A stretch of 64,000 bases of DNA from Anabaena cylindrica PCC 7122 (GCF_000317695.1 NC_019771.1:1988001-2052000), one strand, 5' to 3'. Shown: positions 9,224 through 18,563, counted from the first letter of the stretch. Made by a program: numbers and translations. The notes: generated from the letters alone by a model not told the origin.

Positions 9224-9445
9224 ATGAATCAATACAGTATGATTGTTCAATGGTCAGACGAGGATCAGCTTTTCTTAGTTACAATTCCCGAATTTAGCCA
9301 TCTTGTGATTATGCCTTGTACTCACGGTAAAACTCGTGAAGAAGCAATTAAAAATGGGGAAGAAGTAATCGAAATGTACCTAGAAGCTTGGGAAGCAGAA
9401 GGTGAATCTATCCCTGAGCCTAACACACTGCAAATTGTATCTTAA
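9224..9445 (+). CDS. HicB-like antitoxin, 73 aa, without a HicA partner
   Basis: The sequence has the HicB N-terminal fold: an initial strand (YSMIVQWSDEDQLFLVTIPEF), a glycine/turn region, and the helix TREEAIKNGEEVIEMYLEAWEAEGE with PEP at the end. HicB proteins neutralise the mRNA interferase HicA, but no HicA-like dsRBD gene is present on either side. It follows the NYN-domain gene by 25 bp on the same strand. It lacks the C-terminal DNA-binding extension of long HicB forms. Confidence 0.8.
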   Translation: MNQYSMIVQWSDEDQLFLVTIPEFSHLVIMPCTHGKTREEAIKNGEEVIEMYLEAWEAEGESIPEPNTLQIVS

Positions 9446-9564
9446 TTATCCCTGTTTATCCTACCTTCTGCACCCTAAACTTTATTAAATAAACAATTCC
9501 ACCTATGGGGATAGAAAGCACGAATGAAATTATCAATATCAGAATAAATTCACCCATTTATTTT

Positions 9565-9687
9565 AGGACTTACGCAAGTGTCACACCAAACACCTATTTT
9601 ATGGTGCGTCAAATATCAAATATCTGTTTATTTGCAGGATTTGTCAGGTCTGACGCACCCTACCAATATGCCAGTTGCGTAAGTCCT
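9565..9687. mobile_element. MITE family B, best-preserved copy
   Basis: The ends aggacttacgcaa (9565-9577) and ttgcgtaagtcct (9675-9687) are perfect 13-bp inverted repeats enclosing a non-coding 97-bp interior. Related sequence is at 2546-2672, and similar ends flank a short unrelated interior at 33843-33934. These ends resemble those of common cyanobacterial insertion sequences, which is inference from memory. Confidence 0.75.
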
Positions 9688-9721
9688 GTATTTTACTTTT
9701 GATCAGAAGTTAAATTATATT

Positions 9722-10148
9722 TTACAGCGTCCAATCTTCGATTTTGAGTCCTGGAATTTGAGTAAAATCTTTTTGATTACGGGTAACAACTGTAGCACCA
9801 ATAGATAAAGCGATAGCTCCAATCCGAATATCTTTTTGGAGACGATTTTTTCGTAGGGGTGGATTATCTTTTAATAATTGTTTGAGACAATGATCCGCTT
9901 CTGGTGTAAAGTCCAATATTTCCATAGTTTGGAGATATTTTACAGTAGTCCAAAATTTTGAATAGAGTTGAGGAAGATTATTTATTTGGGAAGGATCGTT
10001 AATCCTGTTAACCCAACCATTAAATAGTTCTTGAACAGTTATAATTGTTATCGCTACCTGATGTTGTGCTGTGTTAGCAATCAGTTGGGGATGATTTATA
10101 AAGAATTAGTGAAACACAATCTGTATCGAGAATATATAAATCAACCAT
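9722..10148 (-). pseudogene. PIN-domain (VapC-type) toxin, frameshifted
   Basis: An ATG at 10148 opens MVDLYILDTDCVSLILYKSS, with the first PIN aspartates, but the frame ends at a stop after 24 codons. A neighbouring frame continues from about 10090 as HPQLIANTAQHQVAITIITVQELFNGW and runs to the stop at 9722, ending with IRIGAIALSIGATVVTRNQKDF and the usual IEDW. A single indel near 10090 explains the break. The last 67 codons could be read from an internal ATG at 9925 but would lack the catalytic N-terminus. The antitoxin-like gene at 10158-10535 is 9 bp upstream, as in a TA operon. Confidence 0.82.
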
Positions 10149-10157
10149 CTCCAACTT

Positions 10158-10535
10158 CTATAGGTAATAGGAAGAATCAATTTCTGAGTCATCATCTGTA
10201 GTGCGTTCTGCACGAATTGATTCTGTAATGGCTGTAAAATCTATATCATCTTGAAAGATACCGGCAAATTTCATCCAAGCTGGTTCTGATATTTGAAGTG
10301 GTACTTGCCATGAAATCGCTTCTATATTTTTTAATCGTTCTAAAAATGTGGCTTGAATTTGAGCAATAGCAGATTCTCTTGTTTCTGCTTGTACTCGACA
10401 GTCGGGAAATTCTTTAATAGATGCGGCAATTTGTCCAGATGTGAGTGGTTCTATCAGAAGTGTGACTTTAAGGTTACTAAATACGTCAGATTGTGGTTGC
10501 TCTAGGTTGATCATGTTAATTTGGGAATGATTCAA
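10158..10535 (-). CDS. HicB-fold antitoxin-like protein upstream of the broken PIN toxin
   Basis: This 125-residue protein has a HicB-like N-terminal half (LKVTLLIEPLTSGQIAASIKEFPDCRVQAETRESAIAQIQATFLERL) followed by a conserved linker WMKFAGIFQDDIDF and an acidic, disordered C-terminus (RTTDDDSEIDSSYYL). In transcription order it precedes the PIN gene, fitting an antitoxin role. The product of 16576-17004 has the same layout and an equivalent WIKFAGMHKDNPFF segment. With its toxin broken, this gene may now be relic or cross-acting. Confidence 0.7.
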   Translation of the reverse strand: MNHSQINMINLEQPQSDVFSNLKVTLLIEPLTSGQIAASIKEFPDCRVQAETRESAIAQIQATFLERLKNIEAISWQVPLQISEPAWMKFAGIFQDDIDFTAITESIRAERTTDDDSEIDSSYYL

Positions 10536-10633
10536 CTATAAGGTGATTGTAACACTCATGATGCGATCGCCTAATTTGAAATTCAGAAAAATTAAGAGCG
10601 ATCGCTTCCTTGACAGGTAAAATAAATGTAATC

Positions 10634-10660
10634 AAAAAAAAGAGGTCATTACTGACCCCT
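10634..10660 (-). terminator. Intrinsic terminator of the apc operon
   Basis: Read on the minus strand, aggggtca and tgacctct form a stem with one G-U pair followed by a run of T residues. It lies about 40 bp past the apcC stop codon. Confidence 0.75.
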
Positions 10661-10698
10661 GACAAAATCGAAATAAAATAATATCTGATTTATAGGAA

Positions 10699-10905
10699 TT
10701 AAGATAAACCAGCATTAGTACCTTGCTTACCAGTTGCCAATTCTACCTTAACAATTGTGCCACCCATTTTTTGAATCCGTTGTTGTTCACGGAACCAATT
10801 TTCATAAGGAACTAGCTTAGTGAAGTATGTGTTTTGTAATTCGCGTTGGGTGCGAGTACGAGTTAGGCTAGGAACACAAGCGGTAATTTTAAATAAACGA
10901 GCCAT
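10699..10905 (-). CDS. apcC: Phycobilisome 7.8 kDa core linker polypeptide ApcC
   Basis: ApcC (L_C 7.8) is the small linker inside allophycocyanin trimers at the ends of the phycobilisome core cylinders. The 68-residue product MARLFKITACVPSLTRTRTQ... and NTYFTKLVPYENWFREQQRIQKMGGTIVKVELATGKQG match the family over the full length. The ATG at 10905 is preceded by a ggaga ribosome binding site at 10916-10920; a TTG three codons upstream is unlikely. It is the last gene of apcE-A-B-C, separated from apcB by about 210 bp, so a partial processing site or own promoter is possible. Confidence 0.97.
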   Translation of the reverse strand: MARLFKITACVPSLTRTRTQRELQNTYFTKLVPYENWFREQQRIQKMGGTIVKVELATGKQGTNAGLS

Positions 10906-11117
10906 ATTTTTCAAATCTCCTGTATCGTTTGCAGAAACTTTTTATCTCAAAATTTGGAGTGCAAATCTTAAATTATTCTTTCCAAGGCTGGAAATCAAAC
11001 GTCAATACCAGACAGTTAATACTCACAATTAATAAGCAATAGAACTTTCTAGCACTCACAATTGATTTCCAGACCTTAATAAAGCCGCACCTAAATTATT
11101 AAGTGCAAACCTAACTC

Positions 11118-11603
11118 CTAGCTCAAGCCAGAGGAGATATAGTCGAAGTAAACGCCCATTTCTTTACCAGCGTCAGGACCAACCAAACTAGCGGTTACTT
11201 CCTTCATTGCTTGGATAGCTTGAACGGTAGCGCCTACGGGTACACCCAAGGAATTGTAGGTTTCTTTCAAACCATTCAATACACGCTCGTCAAGGATGGA
11301 AGGATCGCCAGCCAACATAGCGTAGGTAGAGTAACGCAAGTAGTAATCCAAGTCACGGATACAAGCTGCGTAACGACGGGTGGTGTACATATTACCACCG
11401 GGACGGGTGATATCAGAGTACAACAAGGACTTAGCTACAGCTTCTTTTACGATCGCAGCAGCATTAGCGCTGATGGTTGTCGCTGCACGAACGCGCAGTT
11501 CACCAGTAGCGAAGTAGCCTTTTAGCTTTTCTAGAGCAGCGGTGTCAAGGTATTTACCTTGAACGTCAGAAGAATTAATTACAGAGGTAATTGCGTCTTG
11601 CAT
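11118..11603 (-). CDS. apcB: Allophycocyanin beta subunit
   Basis: ApcB pairs with ApcA to form the allophycocyanin trimers of the phycobilisome core. Starting at the ATG at 11603 gives MQDAITSVINSSDVQGKYLD and exactly 161 residues, the family length; a longer frame to 11633 adds 10 non-family residues. Cys81 (RRYAACIRDLDYYLRY) binds phycocyanobilin, and Asn71 (GGNMYTTRR) is the residue normally methylated. It follows apcA by 62 bp in the same operon. Confidence 0.98.
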   Translation of the reverse strand: MQDAITSVINSSDVQGKYLDTAALEKLKGYFATGELRVRAATTISANAAAIVKEAVAKSLLYSDITRPGGNMYTTRRYAACIRDLDYYLRYSTYAMLAGDPSILDERVLNGLKETYNSLGVPVGATVQAIQAMKEVTASLVGPDAGKEMGVYFDYISSGLS

Positions 11604-11665
11604 TGTTGTTATTTCCTTATTTCTAAATTGCAATATTTCAGTTTCAGCAGGTAAACAGCTTCAAC

Positions 11666-12151
11666 CTACTGCATTGCACCAACAACGTAGTCGAAGTAAG
11701 AACCAGCTTCACTAGAGTCTTCAGCAGACAACAAAGTAGCAGCAACGTTCTTCATAGCGGCAACGCCACCAGCAACAGCATCAATGGGAGTACCCAAAGA
11801 TTTGTACATTTCACGTACACCAACGATACCGATTTCTTCGATGGGGGTAACATCACCAGAAACGATTCCGTAGGTAACAAGACGCAAGTAGTAGTCAAGG
11901 TCACGCAGGCAAGTAGCTGTCATTTCTTGACCGTAAGCGTTACCACCGGGGGAAACAACATCAGGACGTTTTTGGAACAGTTGGTCGCCAGCTTGCTTAA
12001 CAATGCGTTCGCGGTTTTCGGTCAATACTTGAGCGATGCGAAGACGGCTTGCACCACCAGCAACAAAGCTCTTGATGCGATCTAATTCACCGGGGCTGAG
12101 GTAGCGAGCTTCTGCATCAGCATTCACGATAGCTTTCGTGACGATACTCAT
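11666..12151 (-). CDS. apcA: Allophycocyanin alpha subunit
   Basis: A 161-residue ApcA with the chromophore attachment Cys81 in TATCLRDLDYYLRLVTYG and the family start MSIVTKAIVNADAEARYLSP. It transfers excitation energy from phycocyanin rods toward the terminal emitters. A purine-rich ribosome binding site (aggaatcc region) precedes the ATG. It lies 431 bp downstream of apcE and 62 bp upstream of apcB. Confidence 0.98.
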   Translation of the reverse strand: MSIVTKAIVNADAEARYLSPGELDRIKSFVAGGASRLRIAQVLTENRERIVKQAGDQLFQKRPDVVSPGGNAYGQEMTATCLRDLDYYLRLVTYGIVSGDVTPIEEIGIVGVREMYKSLGTPIDAVAGGVAAMKNVAATLLSAEDSSEAGSYFDYVVGAMQ

Positions 12152-12582
12152 TAATGGATTCCTCCAAAACTAATGAAACCAGAATTTAATTAAACTGCGG
12201 ACATTGCCTAGCTCTACAGAGACGGAGATTCTTGCTTTACGGGGAGTCCGATGACTTTACCCACTTCTAGCGAGTATTTACCGTGTGTCTTAAAAGCAGG
12301 TATGACTTCAGTTGGTCGATAATAGCTTTGCATCTCAAATACATTGCTAGTCAGATTGACTGAATGCAATTAAATAAGGTGGAAAACTCACTTACCTTCC
12401 GGAAAACATTGTCCGGCATTATGTTGAGCATTTATTACTGCTCTTAACACTTTGTAATATTAATTTTCAGATTTGCTCTTTTTGTGAGGGTCTGAAAATG
12501 GGTAAAAGGCAATAAGCAAAGGGCAAGAGGTGGAAATTAAATTTTTCCCATTACCTATTACCCATCACCTATTACCAATTAC
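12152..12582 (-). promoter_or_regulatory. apcE-apcA intergenic region with likely apcABC promoter
   Basis: This 431-bp gap between apcE and apcA is long for a simple operon spacer and very likely carries a separate strong promoter and leader for apcABC, as known for cyanobacterial apc operons; no single promoter could be fixed by eye. Near 12467-12500 an imperfect stem (attttcaga / tctgaaaat) may end apcE transcripts. The apcE-proximal part (12540-12590) has repeats of the type ttacctattaccc. Confidence 0.5.
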
Positions 12583-15500
12583 CTACCTGTTACTAGGACG
12601 GCCTGTTAAAACAGCAGGAGACAGACTAGACCAGGATTGTTTCACCAAGTCAGTTTCTGCCTGTACACTACCCAGGTAGTTACCTGCTGGTAAAGATGGG
12701 TAGCGATTGTAAGGTACAACATCTTCACCAAAGTACCGAGCATACTCAGGGCTATTCACCATTGCTTCTACAGCCGCTCTCAAGCCACTATCAGCCAGCA
12801 ACTTGTTGTACTGACGGATTTCGCCTTGTGTAGCTGGTGCGCGACCCAATAGGTGACGGAATAGGAATTCAATCACCTTGGTGTTGGGATAGGGTGTGTA
12901 GAACCGCTTGCGATAGATTTCTGAACTAGCTAGTTCGAGAACAAATTCACGCACGGTAATTTCACCGTTACGCAGTTTGCTATCTAATTCACTGCGACGG
13001 AAATAATCAGGAACTTGACCGCTAAATACGTCCATGACCTGACAGTAAATAGCATTAATGACCTGATTGGTTTCTGGGGAATTTGTACCAGTGGTAGCGC
13101 GGTAAATGCGGGCTGGTTTGCGGCGACTTGTACCCACACCAACTTCTACAGACTGACCACGACCGTCATTGAATGAACGACCCAACTCAATGAACAAGGG
13201 CTTACTCTTGTCCATTTGTTTAGCTTGAGCCGCCAAATCTGCGATCGCATTCGCTAACATTGGCGTATTCTCAGTCTTAATCCGAGGCTTCACAGTTTCA
13301 AAGCTAGGTACAACCAAATCATCATTTTGCTTGGTTAGCTGGTTGTAAAGCTTCTCCGTATTGGGGAAGTTAGCCGCTGGTAAGGTTGGGAAACGACGAT
13401 AAGGAACAGTATCCTCACCAAACACCTGCCGATACTCAGCACTATCCACCATCTCGCTAATAAAGGCACGAATACCTTGAGTAGCTAAAATCTGGTTATA
13501 TTTACGGATTTCCGCCTGATTAACAGGGGCGCGACCCAAGAAATGCTTAGTACCCAACTCAATTACTTTCGTGTTGGGGTAAGGTGTGTAGAACTCCTTC
13601 AAGTACAGGTTAGAATAACCCAAACCTTGAATAAATTCCTTAACAGTAATTTCACCGTTTACCAACTTACTTTCTAAAACCGTAAATTCGTTCTTAGAAA
13701 TATAAGGCGCAATATCGCGTTCAAAAATCTGACGGTAAGCACCGCTAATCACGGTTTCAGCAGCAACCTTGTCATTCTTAACCGCTGTTAGCTTGAAGAC
13801 CTTCGTTTGCTCACGTTGCTTGCTAACACCTTGGTTCATGCGGAACTCAATATCTGGCTCAGTCCGCATTTCTGTGACTTCACCCAATTCCACAAAACGA
13901 GGAGTTACTTCCTTCTCAACATTCGCCAAATCCTCACGAATTGTACCCACGCGCAATTGACGCAAAGACACACCCGCAGGAGTTAGATAGCGTTCGTAAG
14001 GAACTGTATCTTCACCGAAAGCTTCACTATATTCAACGGTATCAATAATGGCATCTACCAAGGCATAGAAACCTTTCTTGGCGCAGATGTCAAAATACTT
14101 GTTGTTTTCTTGACGACCGTAGGTAGGACGACCAAGCAAGCGACGGTGAATATACTCAACCGCTTTACAAACATAAAGCGAAGTCCAGTACATCTTGCGG
14201 AATAAATCCGACTTAGCCAACATCCGCACAAACTCGCGGACAGTAATGTCACCATTTTCCAGCTTAATTTCTGCAAGTTTGAGGCGTTGACCTTCGTAAA
14301 CATCACGACCAAAAACTTGTAGATAAGTAGCTTTAATTACCGCTTGGGTAGAACTTTCTGAGAACTTAACACTTGCACCCTTAGCAGCTTTTTTGCCAAT
14401 AGTTCCAGGAAGTTGGTCTAATTTGAACACCTTAGCACCCAAACTACTAGGAGCTACACCCCGTGCTTTAGGATTGCTAAGTTGGTTATTAATACCAGGC
14501 CCTTGGTGAATCAAAATCCGGCGGGTATCCTTACCAAAAGGCGCAGGACTGCTGCTGGGGTTGCGAGTTTCTTTCGGGAAAATCGCCCCAAACTGAATTT
14601 CCAAGGGGTCATTACCAGAACCGTAAGGATGTTGGTCAGGTAACGGCTGTTCGTAAGCAGCAAAGGTAGTGATGAATTGAGGAACTTTACGGAAAGGCGC
14701 ACTGTAGTTAAATAGGTCTTGCTGTGGTCCCCAGTTACGACACTCTTGGGCTTCTTGACCCAGACCCCGAATGTAGGGGACTGTTTCTTCACCAAAGTAA
14801 TCGCTGTATTCATCAGAGTCTACCAAGGCATTTACTAAAGCTGGTAAACCACCTTTGGAAACAATGGAAAAGTATTTTTGCACTTCTTCCCGGCTGCTTG
14901 GCCCCCGTCCTAAAATGTGACGGAAAGCTAATTCAATTACCCGGCTGTTAATAAAAGGCTGATAAAACTGTTTTTGGTAAAGGGGAGATTTGGCTAAACG
15001 ACGAACAAACTCCTTCATAGAGATATCGCCATTTTTGACCTTAGATTCCAAATCAGATATCGACAAGCTATAAGCACGGGTAATATCGCGCTCAAAAATT
15101 TGACGGTATGCTGCTTTGATCACTTCTGTCTTTTCACTAGAAGACAAACCAGGCTTCATCGCGTATTTAGGACGACGTTCTGCTGCATTAAAATAAATTT
15201 GCGGCAGTTGTAAACCTTGTTGGTCGCTTGAAGGACGTTGACGGACTTTTGTGGAAGGTGTGGGTGCTTGGAATTCTGTCAGCAACACATCCATGTACTG
15301 AGTCACAATCTCCGTCGCCACAGGATCTTTGCGGAAGTAAGACAGGGAAGCTGCTTTAATCTCCTGCAAAGCGACGATGGTTGCTTCACCAGAACAGGCA
15401 TTTTCAATAATTTCCCGTAACCCTCTGGTATTCACAGAGATGATATTGGGGTCGCCAGCGACAATCGCATAGGTAGCATAACGCAAGAACCAGGATAAAT

Positions 15501-15975
15501 CCCGTAAGCTCTTGCCCATGTTGCTAGGGCCGTAACGAGCAACGTTAATTGGTCTAAAGCCGGCTGGTACAGGTCCCCCAGCAGATGTGTTAAAAATTGA
15601 GCGCAAGTTTTCTAGAAACCCGCCACGACTTTCAACGTAGGTGACAGTTCCTAGCATCATGCCCTCTTGGACATTACTACCACCACCAGCCATTGCCATT
15701 TCTCGCTCTTGGGGCTTTTCTAAAAAAGCCATTGGCGAACCGCCGACAAAAATCCGGTTAGCAGCACGAGATACAATAATCTCAGAATTCTCTGTGAGAA
15801 TCTGGGCAATTTCTAAACGCTTTGCACCAGATGCAAAATAACTTCCCAGTTCACTAAGTTCCCCTTTTCCCAAAAAGCGGTCTTGTTGTTCCGCTTGGGA
15901 AATGGTAGCTACTGGTAAGGTTTGATATAGTTGCGGACGCGCAACGGAGCTTCCACCACTTGCCTTAACACTCAT
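12583..15975 (-). CDS. apcE: Phycobilisome core-membrane linker ApcE (L_CM) with four linker repeats
   Basis: A 1130-residue protein that organises the phycobilisome core, anchors it to the thylakoid and acts as a terminal emitter. Residues 1 to about 240 form the phycobiliprotein-like domain with its loop insertion; Cys194 in IIENACSGEATI is the likely chromophore site. Four PBS-linker (REP) domains follow at about 275-420, 540-680, 725-870 and 965-1110, each with the FxRD/FGEDxVPY landmarks. Four repeats imply a pentacylindrical core, as in Anabaena PCC 7120. It is first gene of the apc operon. Confidence 0.98.
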   Translation of the reverse strand: MSVKASGGSSVARPQLYQTLPVATISQAEQQDRFLGKGELSELGSYFASGAKRLEIAQILTENSEIIVSRAANRIFVGGSPMAFLEKPQEREMAMAGGGSNVQEGMMLGTVTYVESRGGFLENLRSIFNTSAGGPVPAGFRPINVARYGPSNMGKSLRDLSWFLRYATYAIVAGDPNIISVNTRGLREIIENACSGEATIVALQEIKAASLSYFRKDPVATEIVTQYMDVLLTEFQAPTPSTKVRQRPSSDQQGLQLPQIYFNAAERRPKYAMKPGLSSSEKTEVIKAAYRQIFERDITRAYSLSISDLESKVKNGDISMKEFVRRLAKSPLYQKQFYQPFINSRVIELAFRHILGRGPSSREEVQKYFSIVSKGGLPALVNALVDSDEYSDYFGEETVPYIRGLGQEAQECRNWGPQQDLFNYSAPFRKVPQFITTFAAYEQPLPDQHPYGSGNDPLEIQFGAIFPKETRNPSSSPAPFGKDTRRILIHQGPGINNQLSNPKARGVAPSSLGAKVFKLDQLPGTIGKKAAKGASVKFSESSTQAVIKATYLQVFGRDVYEGQRLKLAEIKLENGDITVREFVRMLAKSDLFRKMYWTSLYVCKAVEYIHRRLLGRPTYGRQENNKYFDICAKKGFYALVDAIIDTVEYSEAFGEDTVPYERYLTPAGVSLRQLRVGTIREDLANVEKEVTPRFVELGEVTEMRTEPDIEFRMNQGVSKQREQTKVFKLTAVKNDKVAAETVISGAYRQIFERDIAPYISKNEFTVLESKLVNGEITVKEFIQGLGYSNLYLKEFYTPYPNTKVIELGTKHFLGRAPVNQAEIRKYNQILATQGIRAFISEMVDSAEYRQVFGEDTVPYRRFPTLPAANFPNTEKLYNQLTKQNDDLVVPSFETVKPRIKTENTPMLANAIADLAAQAKQMDKSKPLFIELGRSFNDGRGQSVEVGVGTSRRKPARIYRATTGTNSPETNQVINAIYCQVMDVFSGQVPDYFRRSELDSKLRNGEITVREFVLELASSEIYRKRFYTPYPNTKVIEFLFRHLLGRAPATQGEIRQYNKLLADSGLRAAVEAMVNSPEYARYFGEDVVPYNRYPSLPAGNYLGSVQAETDLVKQSWSSLSPAVLTGRPSNR

Positions 15976-16575
15976 TGGATTTCTAAAACTCCTATCAATA
16001 AGTCTATGTGTTAAGTCTGGGTTGCTTTGAGGCTTGACGCTCTTGCGTGTTTATGCGTTAAGAGTACTGCCTACAAAACTGCCAGTAAATTAACTAAGTC
16101 AATTTTTAGATTAGAACGTTTTGCGTTTACGCTGTTGCTTTATTAAGAAGTATGTCGAATCTGTAATCTAAATCTGCCCGTCGGAACAAGTACATACTCT
16201 AGACGATCTGTGGAATGTTGATTTTTTGTATCATGACCCTACATAATGACCATCATATTTTGTAGCAAAAGTATTACAATTTAATATTTTTTAATATAGA
16301 CTCACCGATTAAGCGAGAATATATCAGCATTAATTCTGATTGTAAGAGAAAAATCCGTGTAAATACGATTTAATATTCATCTTTCCAACTTTTTTATAGA
16401 AGGAATCTATATTTTATTGAGAATAGAATTAAATACAATTAATTCAATGTAGAAAAAAGACAAAACTATGCAAAGTATGAACGTGCAATCGCTTTTATAG
16501 TTGTATCCAATTATTGATTGTCTAGTTTGTGATTAATGTTATAACTAATTTGGACTTAATAAGAGTAAAAATATC
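15976..16575. promoter_or_regulatory. apcE upstream region
   Basis: A 600-bp AT-rich region between divergent apcE and the antitoxin-like gene. It must contain the apcE promoter, probably with a long leader. No RNA gene, repeat or unambiguous -10/-35 pair was recognised. Confidence 0.45.
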
Positions 16576-17004
16576 ATGATATTAGCTATTAAAAATGCTC
16601 TTTCCACAATTGCACCCAAGTTAACTTATGATGTGTTGATTGAAAATCAAGAAGATGGCACTGTCAAAGCTACATTGTTAAGCTTACCAGAATTTCAAGG
16701 TTTGGGTGCGACTAAAGAAGAAGCATTAAATAATCTAATTCAACTTTTTCAAGCCAGAAAACCAGAAATAGTAACTTTAGAAATTGAAGCACCGAAAATA
16801 GAACATCCTTGGATAAAATTTGCAGGAATGCACAAGGATAATCCTTTTTTTACTGAAGCAATAGAATATATAGAAGATGAAGGTAATGCTTGGGATGTGC
16901 TAGAGGCATTAACAGGAACTATTGAAGCACCAAGTGATTGGTCAAGTCAACATGATCACTATTTATATGGTACTTCTAAACATGACAATGAGATCATAGA
17001 ATGA
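16576..17004 (+). CDS. HicB-fold protein with KFAG linker, 142 aa
   Basis: The N-terminal half reads like a HicB antitoxin fold (YDVLIENQEDGTVKATLLSLPEFQGLGATKEEALNNLIQLFQARKPE). It continues with HPWIKFAGMHKDNPFFTEAIEYIEDEGNAWDVLEALTGTIEAPSDWSSQ, the second part being typical of antitoxin tails that contact a PIN-type toxin. No toxin gene follows; instead a convergent frameshifted immunity gene lies 27 bp away. It shares its architecture with 10158-10535. It could be a solitary antitoxin or a regulator. Confidence 0.65.
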   Translation: MILAIKNALSTIAPKLTYDVLIENQEDGTVKATLLSLPEFQGLGATKEEALNNLIQLFQARKPEIVTLEIEAPKIEHPWIKFAGMHKDNPFFTEAIEYIEDEGNAWDVLEALTGTIEAPSDWSSQHDHYLYGTSKHDNEIIE

Positions 17005-17031
17005 ATCTCAAAACACAATATTTTTAGCATT

Positions 17032-17530
17032 TTATTTCTTGACCTCATTTACTTGTAGTCTTGTCAAAGGAGGACGTTCTGCTACCGAAATACCACGAGG
17101 TTCTTCTATATGATAATTTATTTGATTAATAACACTTTCTTCTAACAGATCATAGATAAAATGATGAGGGTTTTTACGCTTTATTAATTCTAAACCGTGA
17201 CGATAAACTCCACACGCTGATACATCATTTAAAATCCGATTGTGAATAATTCTTGTCCATTCAGGTGCAGTTATCATTAATTGAGGCACAACATTAATAA
17301 ATGCTGTAATTTGTTTTTCCATATCAAAAGATTCCAGAAAATGAATTAAGCTAAACATCACTTCTGGCTGTTGACATTGATCATCTAAAATTAGATGATA
17401 GGCAGATAAATTATTTTCATCAGGATTTTCAGCTATTTCAGCTAAAGCATTTTCAAAATTTGTAACTTGTTCTTCTGTTTTGCATTAAGCGATTTTCTTG
17501 CAAGGTTGCCAATAAATTATTTTGATTCAT
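17032..17530 (-). pseudogene. Imm30-like immunity protein, frameshifted
   Basis: The ATG at 17530 opens MNQNNLLATLQENRLM and soon stops; from about 17484 a shifted frame continues KTEEQVTNFENALAEIAENP and then LDDQCQQPEVMFSLIHFLESFD, ITAPEWTRIIHNRILND to 17032. The pattern (helical repeats, EVM-LIHFLESF, APEW-RILN) fits the Imm30 immunity family. A one-base indel explains the break. An internal start at 17361 would give a 109-residue remnant. It lies downstream of a toxin-domain remnant on the same strand, the usual order of a polymorphic toxin cassette. Confidence 0.7.
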
Positions 17531-17610
17531 TGTTTTGTCCCTTATTTCTCAAAAATCCATGGCCAAGTAGATTTATTCTGTCTGATTAATGTTTGCAAAC
17601 TTTCCCTGAT

Positions 17611-17940
17611 TTATCTATTATACAAACCTTGACGACGATAAATACAACGTACATCCCAAATTTCTTGTGCTAATGCTTCTCTGGACGATAGGTTTAAATT
17701 AGGGCGTTTACCGTAAGACATTGTTTGCCGATGACGACCTCCTTTTCCTGGTGATAAATGTTCCATCATAATGGCATATCCTTGATCTGTTGTATAACCT
17801 GGAACTTTGGCTTTCATAAAAGCATCCGCAGGTATATGATGAGGTTTGAGGTTATCACCTCTATGTCCCTGTTTGATTAAGTCTCCATAAGTGCCTACAA
17901 TTCCTTCTCCTGGAAGCAGTTGAGGTTGATTATTAATAAT
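17611..17940 (-). pseudogene. C-terminal toxin domain remnant of a polymorphic toxin
   Basis: An open frame without a proper start follows a stop at 17941-17943. It reads LLPGEGIVGTYGDLIKQG, then HRGDNLKPHHIPADAFM, TTDQGYAIMMEHLSPGKGGR, HRQTMSYGKRP and EALAQEIWDVRCIYRRQGLY. The PHHIP motif with later histidine and HRQT suggests an HNH-like nuclease domain of the kind found at the tips of RHS or hemagglutinin toxins; the exact family was not identified. The delivery part is missing. The Imm30-like gene follows 80 bp downstream. Confidence 0.6.
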
Positions 17941-18011
17941 CTATTTACTCCTGTTTAGCTATTTCTATTATTTAGTATTTTGATTATAAAGGAAGTCGGG
18001 TAATAAGTAAA

Positions 18012-18196
18012 TTGTCTGAATCAGGATATCCAGGATTAGAGGATTAACAGGATGTTTTTTAGGAAATATATGTTGTAAATAATAGAAAATATATTTTTCT
18101 CTAAATCATAATTTATAATCATTAAATATTCACAGAAAATCTACAAATTGCAATCCTGTACATCCTAAAATCCTGGTTATCCTGATTCAGACAACC
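18012..18196. repeat. Inverted repeat pair of the 'aatcaggat' family
   Basis: The left arm ttgtctgaatcaggatatcc (18012-18031) continues to gattaacaggatg; the right arm (18151-18196) is its approximate reverse complement, ending in atcctgattcagacaa. The interior is AT-rich and non-coding. A second pair lies at 18459-18563 and a single arm at 63234-63277. Confidence 0.75.
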
Positions 18197-18235
18197 ACAA
18201 CAAATAATCTACAAATAGTGAAAATGTAACTTTAC

Positions 18236-18439
18236 CTATTTGTTAATAACTAAAAACTTAAGAGGAATATTATTAGCTTCCCAGTATTCCTTGGCTGAAT
18301 TTAAAAATGTTTGTTTGCTATTATTTTTTTACCATCAAGATAAAAAAACTTTTGTTTCTGGTTGTGCAGCTATTTGTCCCACTGTTTTATGGATGTTTTG
18401 TTTAATGTTTATTGGTAAAGTATTGAGAATGTTATTCAT
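18236..18439 (-). pseudogene. Decayed C-terminal fragment, two homopolymer frameshifts
   Basis: From an ATG at 18439 the minus strand reads MNNILNTLPINIKQNIHKTV and GQIAAQPETKV, then needs removal of one T in a T run to continue FYLDGKKIIANKHF, and one added T in a second T run to continue LNSAKEYWEANNIPLKFLVINK to a stop at 18236. The two compensating indels restore a 67-residue peptide. The family is not recognised, but position and style match the toxin-tip remnants next door. Confidence 0.5.
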
Positions 18440-18458
18440 ATATTTATTAGTAGGAAAA

Positions 18459-18563
18459 TATCTGAATCAGGATACTCAGGATTAAAGGATTAACAGGATG
18501 ATACAATAGATTATTGTTAATAACATCCTGTTAATCTTCAAATTTTGTCAATTCTGATCCAGA
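18459..18563. repeat. Second inverted repeat pair of the 'aatcaggat' family
   Basis: One arm (18459-18500) reads tctgaatcaggatactcagg and gattaacaggatg; the opposite arm (18523-18563) reads acatcctgttaatc and ends in tctgatccaga. Together with 18012-18196 these flank the decayed fragment at 18236-18439. Confidence 0.7.

Noticed and set aside
9505..9702. Plus-strand frame of 65 codons
   Set aside because: It is almost entirely the MITE family B copy.
18240..18485. Plus-strand frame of 81 codons
   Set aside because: The opposite strand carries the decayed toxin-like fragment and the frame runs into the repeat pair.
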